A stretch of DNA of 64,000 nt from positions 19,032 to 83,031 of the forward strand of contig NZ_FUXI01000010.1 of NCBI RefSeq assembly GCF_900167335.1, given 5' to 3'. A model generated the notes under the pieces. That model was not told the origin of the DNA. It made no database searches and was given only the letters and a program-made list of their open reading frames with translations. Positions 26,078 to 35,268 of the stretch are shown here, piece after piece; within the stretch, counting starts at the first letter, position 1, and every line of letters starts with the position of its first letter. The translations under genes were made by a program, and so were the position numbers. Source of the stretch: Pilibacter termitis. GTDB taxonomy: Bacteria; Bacillota; Bacilli; Lactobacillales; Streptococcaceae.

Positions 26078-26956
26078 ATGATTACAATCAAAGGCTTAAC
26101 TTTTGCTTATCATAAAAAAACAAGCCTAAAAATGGATGCTGAAAAATTCCAGATGAATAAAGTGTATGCCGTTCTTGGAAAAAATGGTGCTGGAAAAACT
26201 ACATTTTTCAAACTCCTCACCAATATGTTGACGAATTATTCTGGCGACATTTTCATTGACAACAAAAATATAATACAAGAAACAGAAATTTTACATGAAG
26301 TGTCGATTATTTTAGATGACCTTGAAGTTTACAAAGACCGCACTGGCTTTTTCAATTTGGAATATTTTTCCAGACTAAGTGGCACTTACGACAAAGCAAA
26401 AGCAATCGCTCTTGCTGAACAACTTGGAATTGCTGACGTTTTGGGGAATAAAGTCAAAAGCTATTCTCTTGGTATGAGAAGAAAATTGATTTTGATGATT
26501 GCTCTGTTAAAAGACACGAAAATTTACATCTTTGACGAACCTTTTCGAGGTTTAGATACCGAAACAGTCCGCTGGATGAAAGAGGCAATTCGTGAGCTGA
26601 AAAACTCTGGAAAATGTATCTTCATTTCTAGTCACGTCAAAGAAGATGTGGAAGATTTGGTGGACGAGGCGATTATTCTTGAAAATGGCGAAGTAAAACG
26701 CAGGGTTTCCATGGAAGAATTGAACGAAAGCAATCGTATCATTACCGTCAACAATCCAGAAAAATTCAGCAACTTCTTAGAAAACGAAAATATTCCTTAT
26801 GAAACCGAGGGAGGGCATTTTATTCTTAGTATTTCGGCAAAAGATTTGCAAGCAATGTTTGTACAACTAAGCGAAGAAGAAATATTTATCGAAGAAATCA
26901 AGAAAATTTCCGCTCTGGAATTATTGGAGGGAGGCAAAAAGCATGAAAGCAAGTGA
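26078..26956 (+). CDS. ABC transporter ATP-binding protein
   Basis: 292 residues. Walker A GKNGAGKTT, signature YSLGMRRKLIL, Walker B IYIFDEPFRGLD and the switch His in ISSHVKEDV. The C-terminal 80 residues are the extension common to ABC-2 exporters. AAAGGGG precedes the ATG. It overlaps the permease gene by 14 bases. Similar ATPase plus six-TM pairs export peptides, antibiotics or lipids; the substrate is unknown. Confidence 0.92.
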   Translation: MITIKGLTFAYHKKTSLKMDAEKFQMNKVYAVLGKNGAGKTTFFKLLTNMLTNYSGDIFIDNKNIIQETEILHEVSIILDDLEVYKDRTGFFNLEYFSRLSGTYDKAKAIALAEQLGIADVLGNKVKSYSLGMRRKLILMIALLKDTKIYIFDEPFRGLDTETVRWMKEAIRELKNSGKCIFISSHVKEDVEDLVDEAIILENGEVKRRVSMEELNESNRIITVNNPEKFSNFLENENIPYETEGGHFILSISAKDLQAMFVQLSEEEIFIEEIKKISALELLEGGKKHESK

Positions 26957-27698
26957 AATTTTCAAAATGGAAATTTGGAAAAATTGTCGTGACGTGCCTT
27001 ATTTGACTTTGGCAGCTGTGATTGGAGGAATTGGCTGGCTGTTGTCAATTGTCAATCTCATCCTTTCGAAAGCAAGCGAGAATTCTCACACCCCTGCGAT
27101 TTCTCAAGGAATTGTGATTGTAACAATTTTAGGCGTACTCACATTTTTAGGATATTTAGTGGTCGCATTTTTGTACCCACTTCATCTGCTTTCCACCGAT
27201 TATCGCAATCGTGTGTTGAATTTAATGGTCGCAAGCGGGGTCAAACGCATTCACCTCTACTTCGCAAAAATTGGGGCAACTATTTTATCGACAGTCGTGA
27301 TCATGTTTGTCATGGCCAGCGTTCCTGTGGCAACTTTTTTACTTGGAAAAACAGGGATTATCTACTACTTATTCAAAGAATTTAACATGGATAGCGAGAC
27401 GATTCTTTACTTGCTGATGTTTGTCTTTATGTACCTTGCAACACTCGTTACTCTTTGTTTTTCTGTTATTTTATTAAAGGGAAATTATTTGAGCATTTTG
27501 GTTACGTGGGCTATTCAGCAAGTATGCGGAATCGTTGCTGCACCGATTTTCATGCTCGTAATGCAAAGTGCAGACGCAAGTCAAAACCCTAACGCTTCCG
27601 CAAATGCTATGGTACTTATCTCAATTGTGCTATATATTGTAGAAATCCTTATTTTTGGTTGTTTGAGTGCGTATTTGATGAATCGGCAGAATTTGTAA
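26943..27698 (+). CDS. ABC-2 type transporter permease
   Basis: 251 residues with six hydrophobic spans, no other motif. The start lies inside the ATPase gene with GGAGG upstream, so the two are translationally coupled. Its TAA stop codon is part of the TAAA duplicated by insertion of the second MITE-like element immediately downstream; the C-terminus LMNRQNL may therefore be original. Confidence 0.88.
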   Translation: MKASEIFKMEIWKNCRDVPYLTLAAVIGGIGWLLSIVNLILSKASENSHTPAISQGIVIVTILGVLTFLGYLVVAFLYPLHLLSTDYRNRVLNLMVASGVKRIHLYFAKIGATILSTVVIMFVMASVPVATFLLGKTGIIYYLFKEFNMDSETILYLLMFVFMYLATLVTLCFSVILLKGNYLSILVTWAIQQVCGIVAAPIFMLVMQSADASQNPNASANAMVLISIVLYIVEILIFGCLSAYLMNRQNL

Positions 27699-27699
27699 A

Positions 27700-27976
27700 G
27701 GGCACCTCTAAAAACTCCGCTTAAGACTAAATTAGCTACTTTTTCGATTTTCGAGGAAATCGACGAAAGCTATGTGGTTCATAGAAAAGCTAAGAGGGGT
27801 GTTCAGGAGTTTGTCGTAGTGAGCCATGCTATTTACTTGCTTGAAACGAAGTTTCAAGTAGCATTGCGAACAACGACCAAACTCCTGCCCCTCCTAGCTA
27901 GACAAGGTTGAGGAGACTGACGAAGAAAATCGGAAAACTAGCAATTTAGGATAAGTGCGAGTTTTTAGAGGTGCCC
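27700..27976. mobile_element. MITE-like element, copy 2 (277 bp)
   Basis: Same ends and layout as copy 1, with near-identical arms and a family A palindrome in the centre (about 27780-27910). The 4-bp flanks are TAAA on both sides (27696-27699 and 27977-27980). The two copies exactly bracket the two-gene ABC transporter and lie in the same orientation. Confidence 0.82.
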
Positions 27977-27983
27977 TAAATAT

Positions 27984-28014
27984 AAAAACCGCAAAACTAA
28001 AAATTTGCGGTTTT
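27984..28014. terminator. Terminator between ABC operon and HelD gene
   Basis: Arms AAAACCGCAAA (ending 27995) and TTTGCGGTTTT (28004-28014) with A and T runs on the outside, usable from both sides. Confidence 0.8.
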
Positions 28015-28019
28015 CTTTG

Positions 28020-30221
28020 TTATCTCAAAAACTCCGTCACTTCACCATTGACTAGCACCGTTACGCTTTTCATTGCTCGGCTCACCATTGTGTAAAGCAA
28101 ATGACGGTCACGTTTGGTGACAAAGCGTTTGGCGGATGCGTTGTGGATAATTACGTGGTCGAGTTCTAAACCTTTTGCAAGCGAAATCGGTAAAATACTA
28201 ATCGCTTGATTGTTCGGAACCGCTTGGGTTTTCGATTGAAAAAGCTGAAGGTTCACTTTGTCTTTTAACTTGGCAAATAATTCTCTCGCCTCAAGAGAGT
28301 CTTTCGTTAGAATGGCAATACTTTCTCTGCCGTTCCATTTGGCAATCTCCTGTTCTAACTTTGTGAAATATTCTTCATTACCCTCTGAAATGACCATTTC
28401 CACAGGTTCGCCTTCCTCTCGAATAGCGACAATATCTAGCTTTGTTTGCCTATCTGCAAGTTTGCTGAAAAGATGTGTAATCGCCCCTGCCGAGCGATAG
28501 CTTGTCAATAAATCTCGCTGTAAAATAGTTTTCCCTAGCTGTTCAAATATTTGTGCCAACTCCTCAAACGAGCTATGCGTATTGAAAATCGCTTGATTCT
28601 CGTCTCCTAAAAGCGTAAATTTCGCACGTGGAAAAAGACGTGCCAGCAAGAAAATTTGTGCTGGTGAATAATCTTGCACTTCATCAATTAACACATATTT
28701 CACTTGACGATTTACTTGACTTTCCAAATAAAGTTGCTCCAATAAAATCAAGGGAATTGCTTGTGAAACGCTGATTTCTTGCGAATTTATTCGCAATTTC
28801 TTTCCACTATAACGCAAAAAGCTGTACTCGAGCAATCCTGTCAAATCAAACCAGCGAATCGCTCGAATTGCCCGAAGTGGCTTTTTATATTGCTTTCGCA
28901 GAAAAATTTTGGCAAGTCGTGTAACATTTTTCTTTGATGTATCCTCAATCAAAGCACCAAAATATTTTTCTTGTTGCTCTTCTGTCAACGATAAAATGCG
29001 ATTGTGAAGGTCTTCTGTGGAGGCTTTTTCATCTAATCGCTTTTTCAGCAACTTCTCAGCATGAAGTGCCGTTGCCTGCAATCTCGCTCTCACCGTTGAA
29101 GTGTGAGGTGTTTTCATATACCAATGAAACAGCTGTTTTTTAGAAATCAATGTTCTCTCTCTAAACAACACATCTTTAAAAAGATGTTCCTCGAGCATAT
29201 CCTCTTCGCTTTCCTTGAGCAAAAACTCCAGAAATTCCTTTGATTGCAAGGTTTTCTCTTGTTCGCTTAATTTTGCGGTCATGTTTTTTTCCGTTGCAAT
29301 TTCTTCCATTTCTAAAGAATATTGCTTGTTGAGATGTTGACGGCAAAATGTGTAAAGCGTGGTGATTGTTGGATTTTTTTCCCCCAAGTTTGGCAATACT
29401 TGTGAAATGTATTGCATAAATACTGGGTTTGGCGAAAATAACACGACATCTTCTGCTCGCAAATTCACACGTTCTTGGTACAAGAGATATGCAATTCTTT
29501 GAAGTACAGCACTTGTTTTCCCACTACCAGCGATACCATTTACCAATAAAACTTGGGCGTTTAACTCACGAATAATCTCGTTTTGCTCCTTTTGAATCGT
29601 CGCTGTAATATCTTGCATATACTCCGAGCTATCCGCTTCAAGTGCCGAAAGCAACAAAGCGTCCTCAATTGCAACAGTCGAGTCAAAATAATTTTTCAGC
29701 ACACGTCCTTCTAACTGAAATTGACGGCGAAGTTTCAAATCAACTGGGATTTCTCGTCCATTCGCTGTGTAACTCGTTTTCCCTAGCTCTTGATTGTAAT
29801 ACAACTCCGCCACGGGCGACCGCCAATCATAAATTCGATAGTGTTGTTCGTCATTGACAAAAGAATGTACGCCCAAATACAATTGCTCACGTTCTGCTTC
29901 GTCCATAAAATCAACGTCAACCCTTGCAAAATAAGGACGTTTCAACAAGCGTTTCACTTGCTCCAATCGCAAAGAAAGCGAGTCATGCTTAAAATTGAGC
30001 TGATCAATTTCTTGATTGCGAATTTCCATTTCGGCTAATTTGTCGTATCTGTTCGTGAGATCACTCAAATCACGAGGCAATTCCTTATCCATTTCCCTCA
30101 TGCGACTAATCCCCTCCTCGTGATGTACGTGGAGTTCTTCCGTCAAATTTTCCTCTGCCTGCTCTAACTCATCATAAATTTCTATCAAATGCGTTTGCTC
30201 ATATTCCCAATCTTTTTTCAT
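28020..30221 (-). CDS. HelD-like UvrD/Rep superfamily helicase
   Basis: 733 residues. An N-terminal coiled-coil arm (YDELEQAEENLTEELHVHHEEG to about residue 105) is typical of HelD, which pulls stalled or inactive RNA polymerase off DNA. The helicase core follows, with Walker A in VNGIAGSGKTSAVLQRIAYLLY near 230, DEVQDYSPAQIFLLA, TLLGDENQAIF, and the C-terminal AKGLELDHVIIHNA and LLYTMVSRAMKSV. The long N-terminal arm separates it from PcrA/Rep DNA helicases. GGTGAG lies upstream. Single-gene unit. Confidence 0.88.
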   Translation of the reverse strand: MKKDWEYEQTHLIEIYDELEQAEENLTEELHVHHEEGISRMREMDKELPRDLSDLTNRYDKLAEMEIRNQEIDQLNFKHDSLSLRLEQVKRLLKRPYFARVDVDFMDEAEREQLYLGVHSFVNDEQHYRIYDWRSPVAELYYNQELGKTSYTANGREIPVDLKLRRQFQLEGRVLKNYFDSTVAIEDALLLSALEADSSEYMQDITATIQKEQNEIIRELNAQVLLVNGIAGSGKTSAVLQRIAYLLYQERVNLRAEDVVLFSPNPVFMQYISQVLPNLGEKNPTITTLYTFCRQHLNKQYSLEMEEIATEKNMTAKLSEQEKTLQSKEFLEFLLKESEEDMLEEHLFKDVLFRERTLISKKQLFHWYMKTPHTSTVRARLQATALHAEKLLKKRLDEKASTEDLHNRILSLTEEQQEKYFGALIEDTSKKNVTRLAKIFLRKQYKKPLRAIRAIRWFDLTGLLEYSFLRYSGKKLRINSQEISVSQAIPLILLEQLYLESQVNRQVKYVLIDEVQDYSPAQIFLLARLFPRAKFTLLGDENQAIFNTHSSFEELAQIFEQLGKTILQRDLLTSYRSAGAITHLFSKLADRQTKLDIVAIREEGEPVEMVISEGNEEYFTKLEQEIAKWNGRESIAILTKDSLEARELFAKLKDKVNLQLFQSKTQAVPNNQAISILPISLAKGLELDHVIIHNASAKRFVTKRDRHLLYTMVSRAMKSVTVLVNGEVTEFLR

Positions 30222-30321
30222 CTGCTCACCTAATTCCTATTTCTTCCCTTTTCATATGGCTACCCATAATATCAGCTTACTATTATACTGGATAAATTGG
30301 GATATGGGAATTAAAATGGAT

Positions 30322-30632
30322 AGAAAAGCGGAGAGGGGCGTTCTGAAGTTTGCAACAGTGAGCCGTGCCGTTTACTTGCTACTACACTTCGTTTCGCATA
30401 CAGTCTTTCTAAGAATCAAAGATTCTTGAAAGACTAGCATTGAAACGAAGTTTCAAGCGGCACTGCGAACAGTTGCCAAACTTCAGCCCCTCGCTGCTAG
30501 ACAAAGAAAAGCGAAGAAGTGCGTTTAGGAGTTTGTCGCAGTGAGCCACAGCATTTACTTGCTGGAAACACAGTTTCAAGTAGCGTTGCGAACAGTTGCC
30601 AAACTTCAGCCCCTCATAGCTAGACAAAGAAA
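30322..30632. repeat. Repeat family A, two units, one with the inserted hairpin
   Basis: The first unit (about 30322-30505) carries the extra segment with CAGTCTTTCTAAGAATC and its inverse GATTCTTGAAAGACTAG, itself a hairpin. The second unit runs to about 30632. Together with about 40 bp on either side they fill the 452-bp gap between HelD and the bacteriocin locus; no gene is seen there. A short stem TCGAGA...TCTCGA followed by TTTTTT at 30636-30662 is probably the terminator of the bacteriocin operon. Confidence 0.8.
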
Positions 30633-30673
30633 AAAATCGAGACAACCTCTCTCGATTTTTTTCCAAACGCACA

Positions 30674-31300
30674 CTACTTCTTAAATTTCAACTCAAACTC
30701 CAAACCAGCAGATTTTACAGCCAATAATTTCCCTGCTGGCAATTCAATCGTTGCTGTTGAATTTTGATTGTTGAGCGAATAACTTTCAGATTCGGCGAAA
30801 TCATTTGGTTTATACACTAAGAGCTGTATCACTCCATTGACTTCTTTTCCGTCTTTTCTTATCATTTTTGCTAGTTCTTTTTCCAAAGAAACCCTGTATT
30901 TCCCTGCTGAAAATTGTGTGCCGATAAGGTAACTTCCTGCATCTTTTAAGGTAAATATCGCATCTTCCTCTGCTAATTTTTCAAATTTTGCTGGCTGAAA
31001 TTCCACTTCTTCACCTGCCTGCAACGCTACTTTTTCACCTTCTTCAAAGTATTGCCCAAATGTGGTTTCATTCATTTTTGGCACTCGCCCAAGCAAATTC
31101 GGGCTACTTGATTTAAGTGTCGTCACATCATAATACCCCTCTTTTTTGATATTGAACGTTTTTACCTCTCCTGATGTATTGCTAAGAAGTTGTTTTTCAC
31201 CTACTTGGTCAAGAACGTTCGGGGTGGTGAAATGCTTGTAAGCGAAAAATCCACCGACTGCTAAAACTACTACACCTACTGCGATAATTATTTTTTTCAT
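30674..31300 (-). CDS. Membrane-anchored protein of the bacteriocin locus
   Basis: 208 residues, not recognised. One N-terminal membrane span (IIIAVGVVVLAVGGFFAYKHF) is followed by an extracellular part of about 180 residues with two similar beta-rich segments: EEGEKVALQAGEEVEFQPAKF with GSYLIGTQFSAGKYRVSL, and IELPAGKLLAVKSAGLEFELKF. Its ATG overlaps the ABC ATPase stop codon (ATGA). Being last in the transporter operon, it could be an accessory or immunity component; this is inference only. Confidence 0.7.
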   Translation of the reverse strand: MKKIIIAVGVVVLAVGGFFAYKHFTTPNVLDQVGEKQLLSNTSGEVKTFNIKKEGYYDVTTLKSSSPNLLGRVPKMNETTFGQYFEEGEKVALQAGEEVEFQPAKFEKLAEEDAIFTLKDAGSYLIGTQFSAGKYRVSLEKELAKMIRKDGKEVNGVIQLLVYKPNDFAESESYSLNNQNSTATIELPAGKLLAVKSAGLEFELKFKK

Positions 31301-31908
31301 TTTAAATCCTCCACATAAATTGTTTTATCCATTTCTTTTGCCAAAGTCAAATCATGCGTAGCAATGATTAAAACCGTATCTTCTTTGACAAGCGAGCGAA
31401 GTAATTCGCCTACTTGTTCACTTGTTTGCCCGTCTAATGCTCCTGTTGGTTCATCTGCTAAAATGACTTTTGGTTTTTTCAAAAGCATTCGAGCAATCGC
31501 CACTCTCTGTGATTGACCGCCAGAGAGTTCGTAGACTTTCGAGTGCAAATATTCCTCCCCTAAACCTACTTTTTCCAACACTTCGATTTGTTGCGTCAGA
31601 TTGTTGCTGACAATTTTCAAATTTTGAGCAACCGTCTTGTCGTCAATCAACGCATAGCTTTGAAAAATATATCCTAGGTAATTTTTAAAATACTTTTGTT
31701 CTTTCATTTTCCAAATGTCTTCTTCGTTGTACTTGATACTCCCGCTCGTTGGTTTTTCAAGACGTGCGATAGCGTTTAAAAGTGTCGTTTTCCCACTTCC
31801 AGAAACTCCCACAAGAGCGTAAGATTTTCCTAGTTCAAATGTTAAATTGACATCTTTATAAACTTCCTTTTTCCCAAAGGATTTACTTAAATTTTCTAAT
31901 GTGATCAT
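31297..31908 (-). CDS. Bacteriocin-type ABC transporter ATP-binding protein
   Basis: 203 residues, a short single ABC domain of the MacB/LolD type: Walker A GVSGSGKTT, Q-loop YIFQSYALID, signature YELSGGQSQRVAIARMLL, Walker B VILADEPTGALD and His in IATHD. It overlaps both neighbours by four bases, so it is co-translated with the large seven-TM protein, its probable membrane partner. Confidence 0.92.
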   Translation of the reverse strand: MITLENLSKSFGKKEVYKDVNLTFELGKSYALVGVSGSGKTTLLNAIARLEKPTSGSIKYNEEDIWKMKEQKYFKNYLGYIFQSYALIDDKTVAQNLKIVSNNLTQQIEVLEKVGLGEEYLHSKVYELSGGQSQRVAIARMLLKKPKVILADEPTGALDGQTSEQVGELLRSLVKEDTVLIIATHDLTLAKEMDKTIYVEDLK

Positions 31909-33938
31909 ATAATATCCGTCGCTCCTTTTAAAATTCCGTGTTTATTTTTGCGTAATCCTCTAAATGCTAAAAGATAAATCAAAGCAATTGCCCCGAGATA
32001 TAAGGCGATAAATAGCAAGGCAAGTGAAAAAGTCTGAGTGAAAAATAGGCTAAACATTTCCACTAAAACCAATAAAATCGGTAAAATCATTTGAAAACGC
32101 AAAATCGTCCAATGGAAATTTTTTCCAATAATCGTGCGAATAATGATTTGTTTACTGTAAAACTGCAACTGCATTTTCAGAAAATCATAAATTACCAAAA
32201 GTTGAAACACAAACATTACCACAAGCAAGGCAATTCCTGAAATAAATTGTCTGTTTAAGTATTCGCTCATTTCGTCTAGGTAACTTTTTACATTTACAAA
32301 ATGATGTACATTATCTAGCACATTATGTTTTTTCGCTTTTTCTTGTAGTCCTTTTGCATAATAAAGTGCATCAAATGTGAAGTTTTCAATCACAAAATTT
32401 GTATGATCATTTTGTGGCAATTTACTCCAATCAAAACTAACTAAAATACTGTCTGTTTTATCGCTATCAGGTAACGAAATCAGATTTTCATTTCCCATCA
32501 TGAATAAGAAAAACGTTTGGTTGTTCGGGATAAACTGAACTGCTATATCTTTTTTATCTACCATATAATCCAAACTATCTTGCACAATCAAATCTATTTC
32601 TTCTGTCCTATCACGATATTTTTCTGGAATTAAAATATTCACTATCTTTTCCTTATCAAATTGATATTGATTGTTAGGATAGATTTTTTTATTTAACTCT
32701 AATACTTTTGGATTAATCGTATAAATTACTTGTGCCAATTTTTTATCAACAGAGACAAGTTTTGCTTCTTCCGTCTCTGGATTCCACACTGAAACCTCAC
32801 CAAAATTACTTGCATGATCATGTGTTATTTTTGAGATAATGACCTCGTCAATGGAAAAACTTTTAGCAAAGTTCATTTGAGAGGACAGATTCGCTTTTTG
32901 TTCTTCAGGTGTTCCACTATTCTCCCCTAAGTCTCCCCACATGACACAACTATAATCTTTTGCCATTTCCCATTCCTTTGTCAAATGCTTTTGTGCAAGA
33001 TATTTAGGATAATTTTTAGCAATCGTTGCCGTTTCAAGCGTTACAATAAACGTACTAATTGCAATAATCGCTAACCAAACAATTTGAATCGATTTCCCGC
33101 TTATTTTATTCTTTTGCACATCTGCAATTTTAGAGAACATCACTTGTAAGCCGAAAATAAAATGTGCCAATGCTAAAATCAAAAGTAAAAGTATCGCAAA
33201 CATCAAAATCGTTATCGCATAAGCAGTAATTTTGACACTGCCAAAATAGCCGAAGAAATAAGAGAAAATAAAGCCAAAAATCGAAAGGCTACTTAATGTT
33301 ACCGCCAAAGTTTTCAAAAAACGGGTGAAATTTTTCTTATGAAAAATCCCAAAACTTCGCTCAATAATCGTCTCTTTCATGCGACCAACTAAAAGAGCAT
33401 ACGCTACTACAAAAAACATCAAAAGCATTACGAAAAATGAAAGTGAATAAATACTTTCTCCCGTCAAGAAACTTGCCGCCACCATCCATGCAGGGGTTTC
33501 AAAGATTGCCACCTCTACATTTAATCGCTCAATCTCTTTTAATGCTTTCTCGCTTACATTTCCATTTATATAATAACTTCCTTGTGAAGTCGTTGTTTTC
33601 AATAGAATTTTATCCCTTGTATAAATCTCAGGACTGCTAAACGCTTGTTTTTCTTCACCAAATACATACCCTAAATTTCGTCCTTTATCATCAATTACAT
33701 TTTTAATAATATTGATTTTTTCGTTTTTTGCTATTTCTTCCATTTTCTTATAGAAAACTTCTGGATTGTCGAGTTTTTTATCATTCGTTTTTACTAGCCA
33801 AATTTGATTGGTCGGATACGGTGAAAACCCCATTTCTTCATTTAATAACTGCATTCCTCCAACTGCTAGTACACAAAACAGGAATGAAAAGATAATGAGT
33901 ACAATTCTTTCTCTTAAAAAATTAATTACTTTTTTCAT
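31905..33938 (-). CDS. Bacteriocin-associated integral membrane protein (DUF1430-like)
   Basis: About 677 residues. One N-terminal membrane segment, a large extracellular part, membrane segments around residues 180-310, a second extracellular domain (about 330-570), and three C-terminal spans. The layout resembles the seven-TM proteins that accompany lactococcin 972 precursors, annotated as putative immunity or export proteins. GGG lies six bases before ATG 33938; the frame from 33977 has no ribosome site. Its partner ATPase overlaps its end. Whether it exports the bacteriocin or protects from it is not decided by sequence. Confidence 0.82.
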   Translation of the reverse strand: MKKVINFLRERIVLIIFSFLFCVLAVGGMQLLNEEMGFSPYPTNQIWLVKTNDKKLDNPEVFYKKMEEIAKNEKINIIKNVIDDKGRNLGYVFGEEKQAFSSPEIYTRDKILLKTTTSQGSYYINGNVSEKALKEIERLNVEVAIFETPAWMVAASFLTGESIYSLSFFVMLLMFFVVAYALLVGRMKETIIERSFGIFHKKNFTRFLKTLAVTLSSLSIFGFIFSYFFGYFGSVKITAYAITILMFAILLLLILALAHFIFGLQVMFSKIADVQKNKISGKSIQIVWLAIIAISTFIVTLETATIAKNYPKYLAQKHLTKEWEMAKDYSCVMWGDLGENSGTPEEQKANLSSQMNFAKSFSIDEVIISKITHDHASNFGEVSVWNPETEEAKLVSVDKKLAQVIYTINPKVLELNKKIYPNNQYQFDKEKIVNILIPEKYRDRTEEIDLIVQDSLDYMVDKKDIAVQFIPNNQTFFLFMMGNENLISLPDSDKTDSILVSFDWSKLPQNDHTNFVIENFTFDALYYAKGLQEKAKKHNVLDNVHHFVNVKSYLDEMSEYLNRQFISGIALLVVMFVFQLLVIYDFLKMQLQFYSKQIIIRTIIGKNFHWTILRFQMILPILLVLVEMFSLFFTQTFSLALLFIALYLGAIALIYLLAFRGLRKNKHGILKGATDII

Positions 33939-33972
33939 ACTATCCCTTTCTTTCTTAATATTTTTTTGCAAG

Positions 33973-34015
33973 AACATTTAGAATGGAGAGTTTTATCGAC
34001 TCCACTCTAAATGTT
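33973..34015 (-). terminator. Hairpin after the second bacteriocin gene
   Basis: Arms 34000-34015 and 33973-33988 (AACATTTAGAGTGGAG against CTCCATTCTAAATGTT) followed by CTTGCAAAAAAATATT on the minus strand. No T run follows directly, so it is a leaky terminator or 3'-end stabiliser that could make precursor mRNA more abundant than transporter mRNA. Confidence 0.55.
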
Positions 34016-34032
34016 TAGAAAACACTATTCTA

Positions 34033-34377
34033 TTAAAAAGAATATGTCCCCCAGTCTGGATAGATTTTTGTTCCCATATCCCAACCGTCCTGTCTATGTT
34101 CTGCTTTAGCTACACCATAATCCGACTTAGCGGATTTTCTGCCTACTCCATAACCATTGGTGCAATAAGCACGAGAACCATATCGTCTAGTATCTTTAAC
34201 ATAATAATGTGAATAGCAATAAGTAGCTCCATTTTTTGAGCTATGATTCCACTCATCAATCAACCAAGGGTGCGGGTTACTAACCGCAGCTGAAGCCGTT
34301 TGAGCTAGGGCAACTCCAAAAGTTGCGACTGCTACTGTTGTCAAAATAGATTTTTTCGTTAATTTTAGTGATTTTAT
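34033..34377 (-). CDS. Lactococcin-972-like bacteriocin precursor 2, with ATA in place of the start codon
   Basis: Paralogue of the precursor at 34461-34805: same leader (KLTKKSILTTVAVATFGVAL), same NPHPWLIDEW, YYVKD-RRYGS-AYC-NG and DGWDM-KIYP-W motifs. At the place matching the ATG of copy 1, preceded by AAAGGA, the codon is ATA (34375-34377). The first standard start in frame is a TTG at 34344, which would remove all basic residues of the signal peptide and has no ribosome site. The gene is therefore either read from AUA at low level or is a start-less relic with an intact body. Mature part about 84 residues with two Cys, against one in copy 1. Confidence 0.65.
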   Translation of the reverse strand: MKSLKLTKKSILTTVAVATFGVALAQTASAAVSNPHPWLIDEWNHSSKNGATYCYSHYYVKDTRRYGSRAYCTNGYGVGRKSAKSDYGVAKAEHRQDGWDMGTKIYPDWGTYSF

Positions 34378-34405
34378 AAATAATTCCTTTTTCTTTTTTA
34401 TTAAA

Positions 34406-34442
34406 GATATTAGAGGGAAGTGTAATCTCCCACTCTAATATC
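34406..34442 (-). other. Hairpin between the two bacteriocin genes
   Basis: GATATTAGAG (34406-34415) and CTCTAATATC (34433-34442) are exact inverse arms, followed on the minus strand by TTTAATAAAAAAG. It resembles a weak terminator. Confidence 0.55.
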
Positions 34443-34460
34443 AAAACGCTATACCTTTAT

Positions 34461-34805
34461 TTAAAATCCATACACATTCCAACCGGGATAGATTTTACTT
34501 GCCATATCCCAACCGTCTTTTTTATGTGAAGTATAGGCTTTACCATAATCTTTTTTCTCGTATTTTCGTGTTACACCAAGACCATTGATACAGTAAGCAA
34601 TAGAACCATATCGTCTACTATCCTTTACATAGTAGTTAGAATAAGCATTCGTAGAACCACTTGTTGAGCTATGATCCCATTCATCAATTAGCCAAGGGTG
34701 TGGATTGCTAATAGTGGCAGACGCCGTTTGAGATAAGGCAACTCCAAAAGTTGCAACTGCTACTGTTGTCAAGATAGATTTTTTCGTTAATTTTTGTACG
34801 TTCAT
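34461..34805 (-). CDS. Lactococcin-972-like bacteriocin precursor 1
   Basis: 114 residues. A Sec signal peptide (MNVQKLTKKSILTTVAVATF, then GVALSQTASA) releases a mature peptide of about 84 residues. The pattern AYSNYY, RRYGS, INGLG, then W and aromatic residues at the C-terminus (YPGWNVYGF) matches the lactococcin 972 family, which uses Sec export and targets lipid II or septation. AAAGGAG precedes the ATG. A paralogue, a seven-TM protein and an ABC ATPase follow on the same strand, which is the standard neighbourhood of this family. Assignment is by eye. Confidence 0.78.
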   Translation of the reverse strand: MNVQKLTKKSILTTVAVATFGVALSQTASATISNPHPWLIDEWDHSSTSGSTNAYSNYYVKDSRRYGSIAYCINGLGVTRKYEKKDYGKAYTSHKKDGWDMASKIYPGWNVYGF

Positions 34806-34850
34806 GTTAAATTCTCCTTTAAATTCTTGTTATTTTTGTTTTCTTATTTT

Positions 34851-34918
34851 TCTATAAGTTTTTTAATGCCTTTGTAATTCGGTAAAATTTAACAACTTTT
34901 CTTAATATACCAAATTAC
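34851..34918 (-). promoter_or_regulatory. Candidate regulated promoter of the bacteriocin operon
   Basis: An inverted repeat GTAATTTGGTA (34908-34918 on minus) and TACCGAATTAC (34874-34884) ends 17 bp before a -10-like TATAGA (34851-34856). There is no consensus -35, so the right arm occupies the -35 position. The geometry resembles the promoter of the small peptide gene at 35360-35396. Confidence 0.45.
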
Positions 34919-34973
34919 ATCATAAATTTCCATAAATATCTGTGGAAAATATGCGTTTCTACATTTTCTTTCC

Positions 34974-35246
34974 CTACATCACCCCTTTCAAGCAAGAGCT
35001 CTCTTTTGACTCTTTCTTTTTTCCTCCAAGCTCTACCACACCTAACTCTTTTGGAACTCCTTTGGGCAGATGAAGTTTTTTCGTTTGATTCTCTTTTAAA
35101 GAAAAGACAATTCCTGTCTTGCCATTTTCGACTGTTTTAAACAATCGTTTTTTCTGTTGAAGATTGGAAACCACCAGTCGTATATCTATTCCATTTTCTT
35201 CAATTTGTGTTTTTGTATCTGGTGGCTTGAAAACTTTGTTATCCAT
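34974..35246 (-). CDS. Small unknown protein behind the peptide gene
   Basis: 90 residues, not recognised. Lys-rich and hydrophilic, no signal peptide or membrane span; it contains GIDIRLVVSNLQQKKRLFKTV and ends KESSCLKGVM. A very strong ribosome site (GAGGAGG) precedes the ATG. It begins 22 bases after the stop codon of the 19-residue peptide gene and lies between it and the bacteriocin genes, so it is probably co-transcribed with the peptide. Confidence 0.6.
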   Translation of the reverse strand: MDNKVFKPPDTKTQIEENGIDIRLVVSNLQQKKRLFKTVENGKTGIVFSLKENQTKKLHLPKGVPKELGVVELGGKKKESKESSCLKGVM

Positions 35247-35268
35247 TTCTTACCTCCTCATTTTTTAA

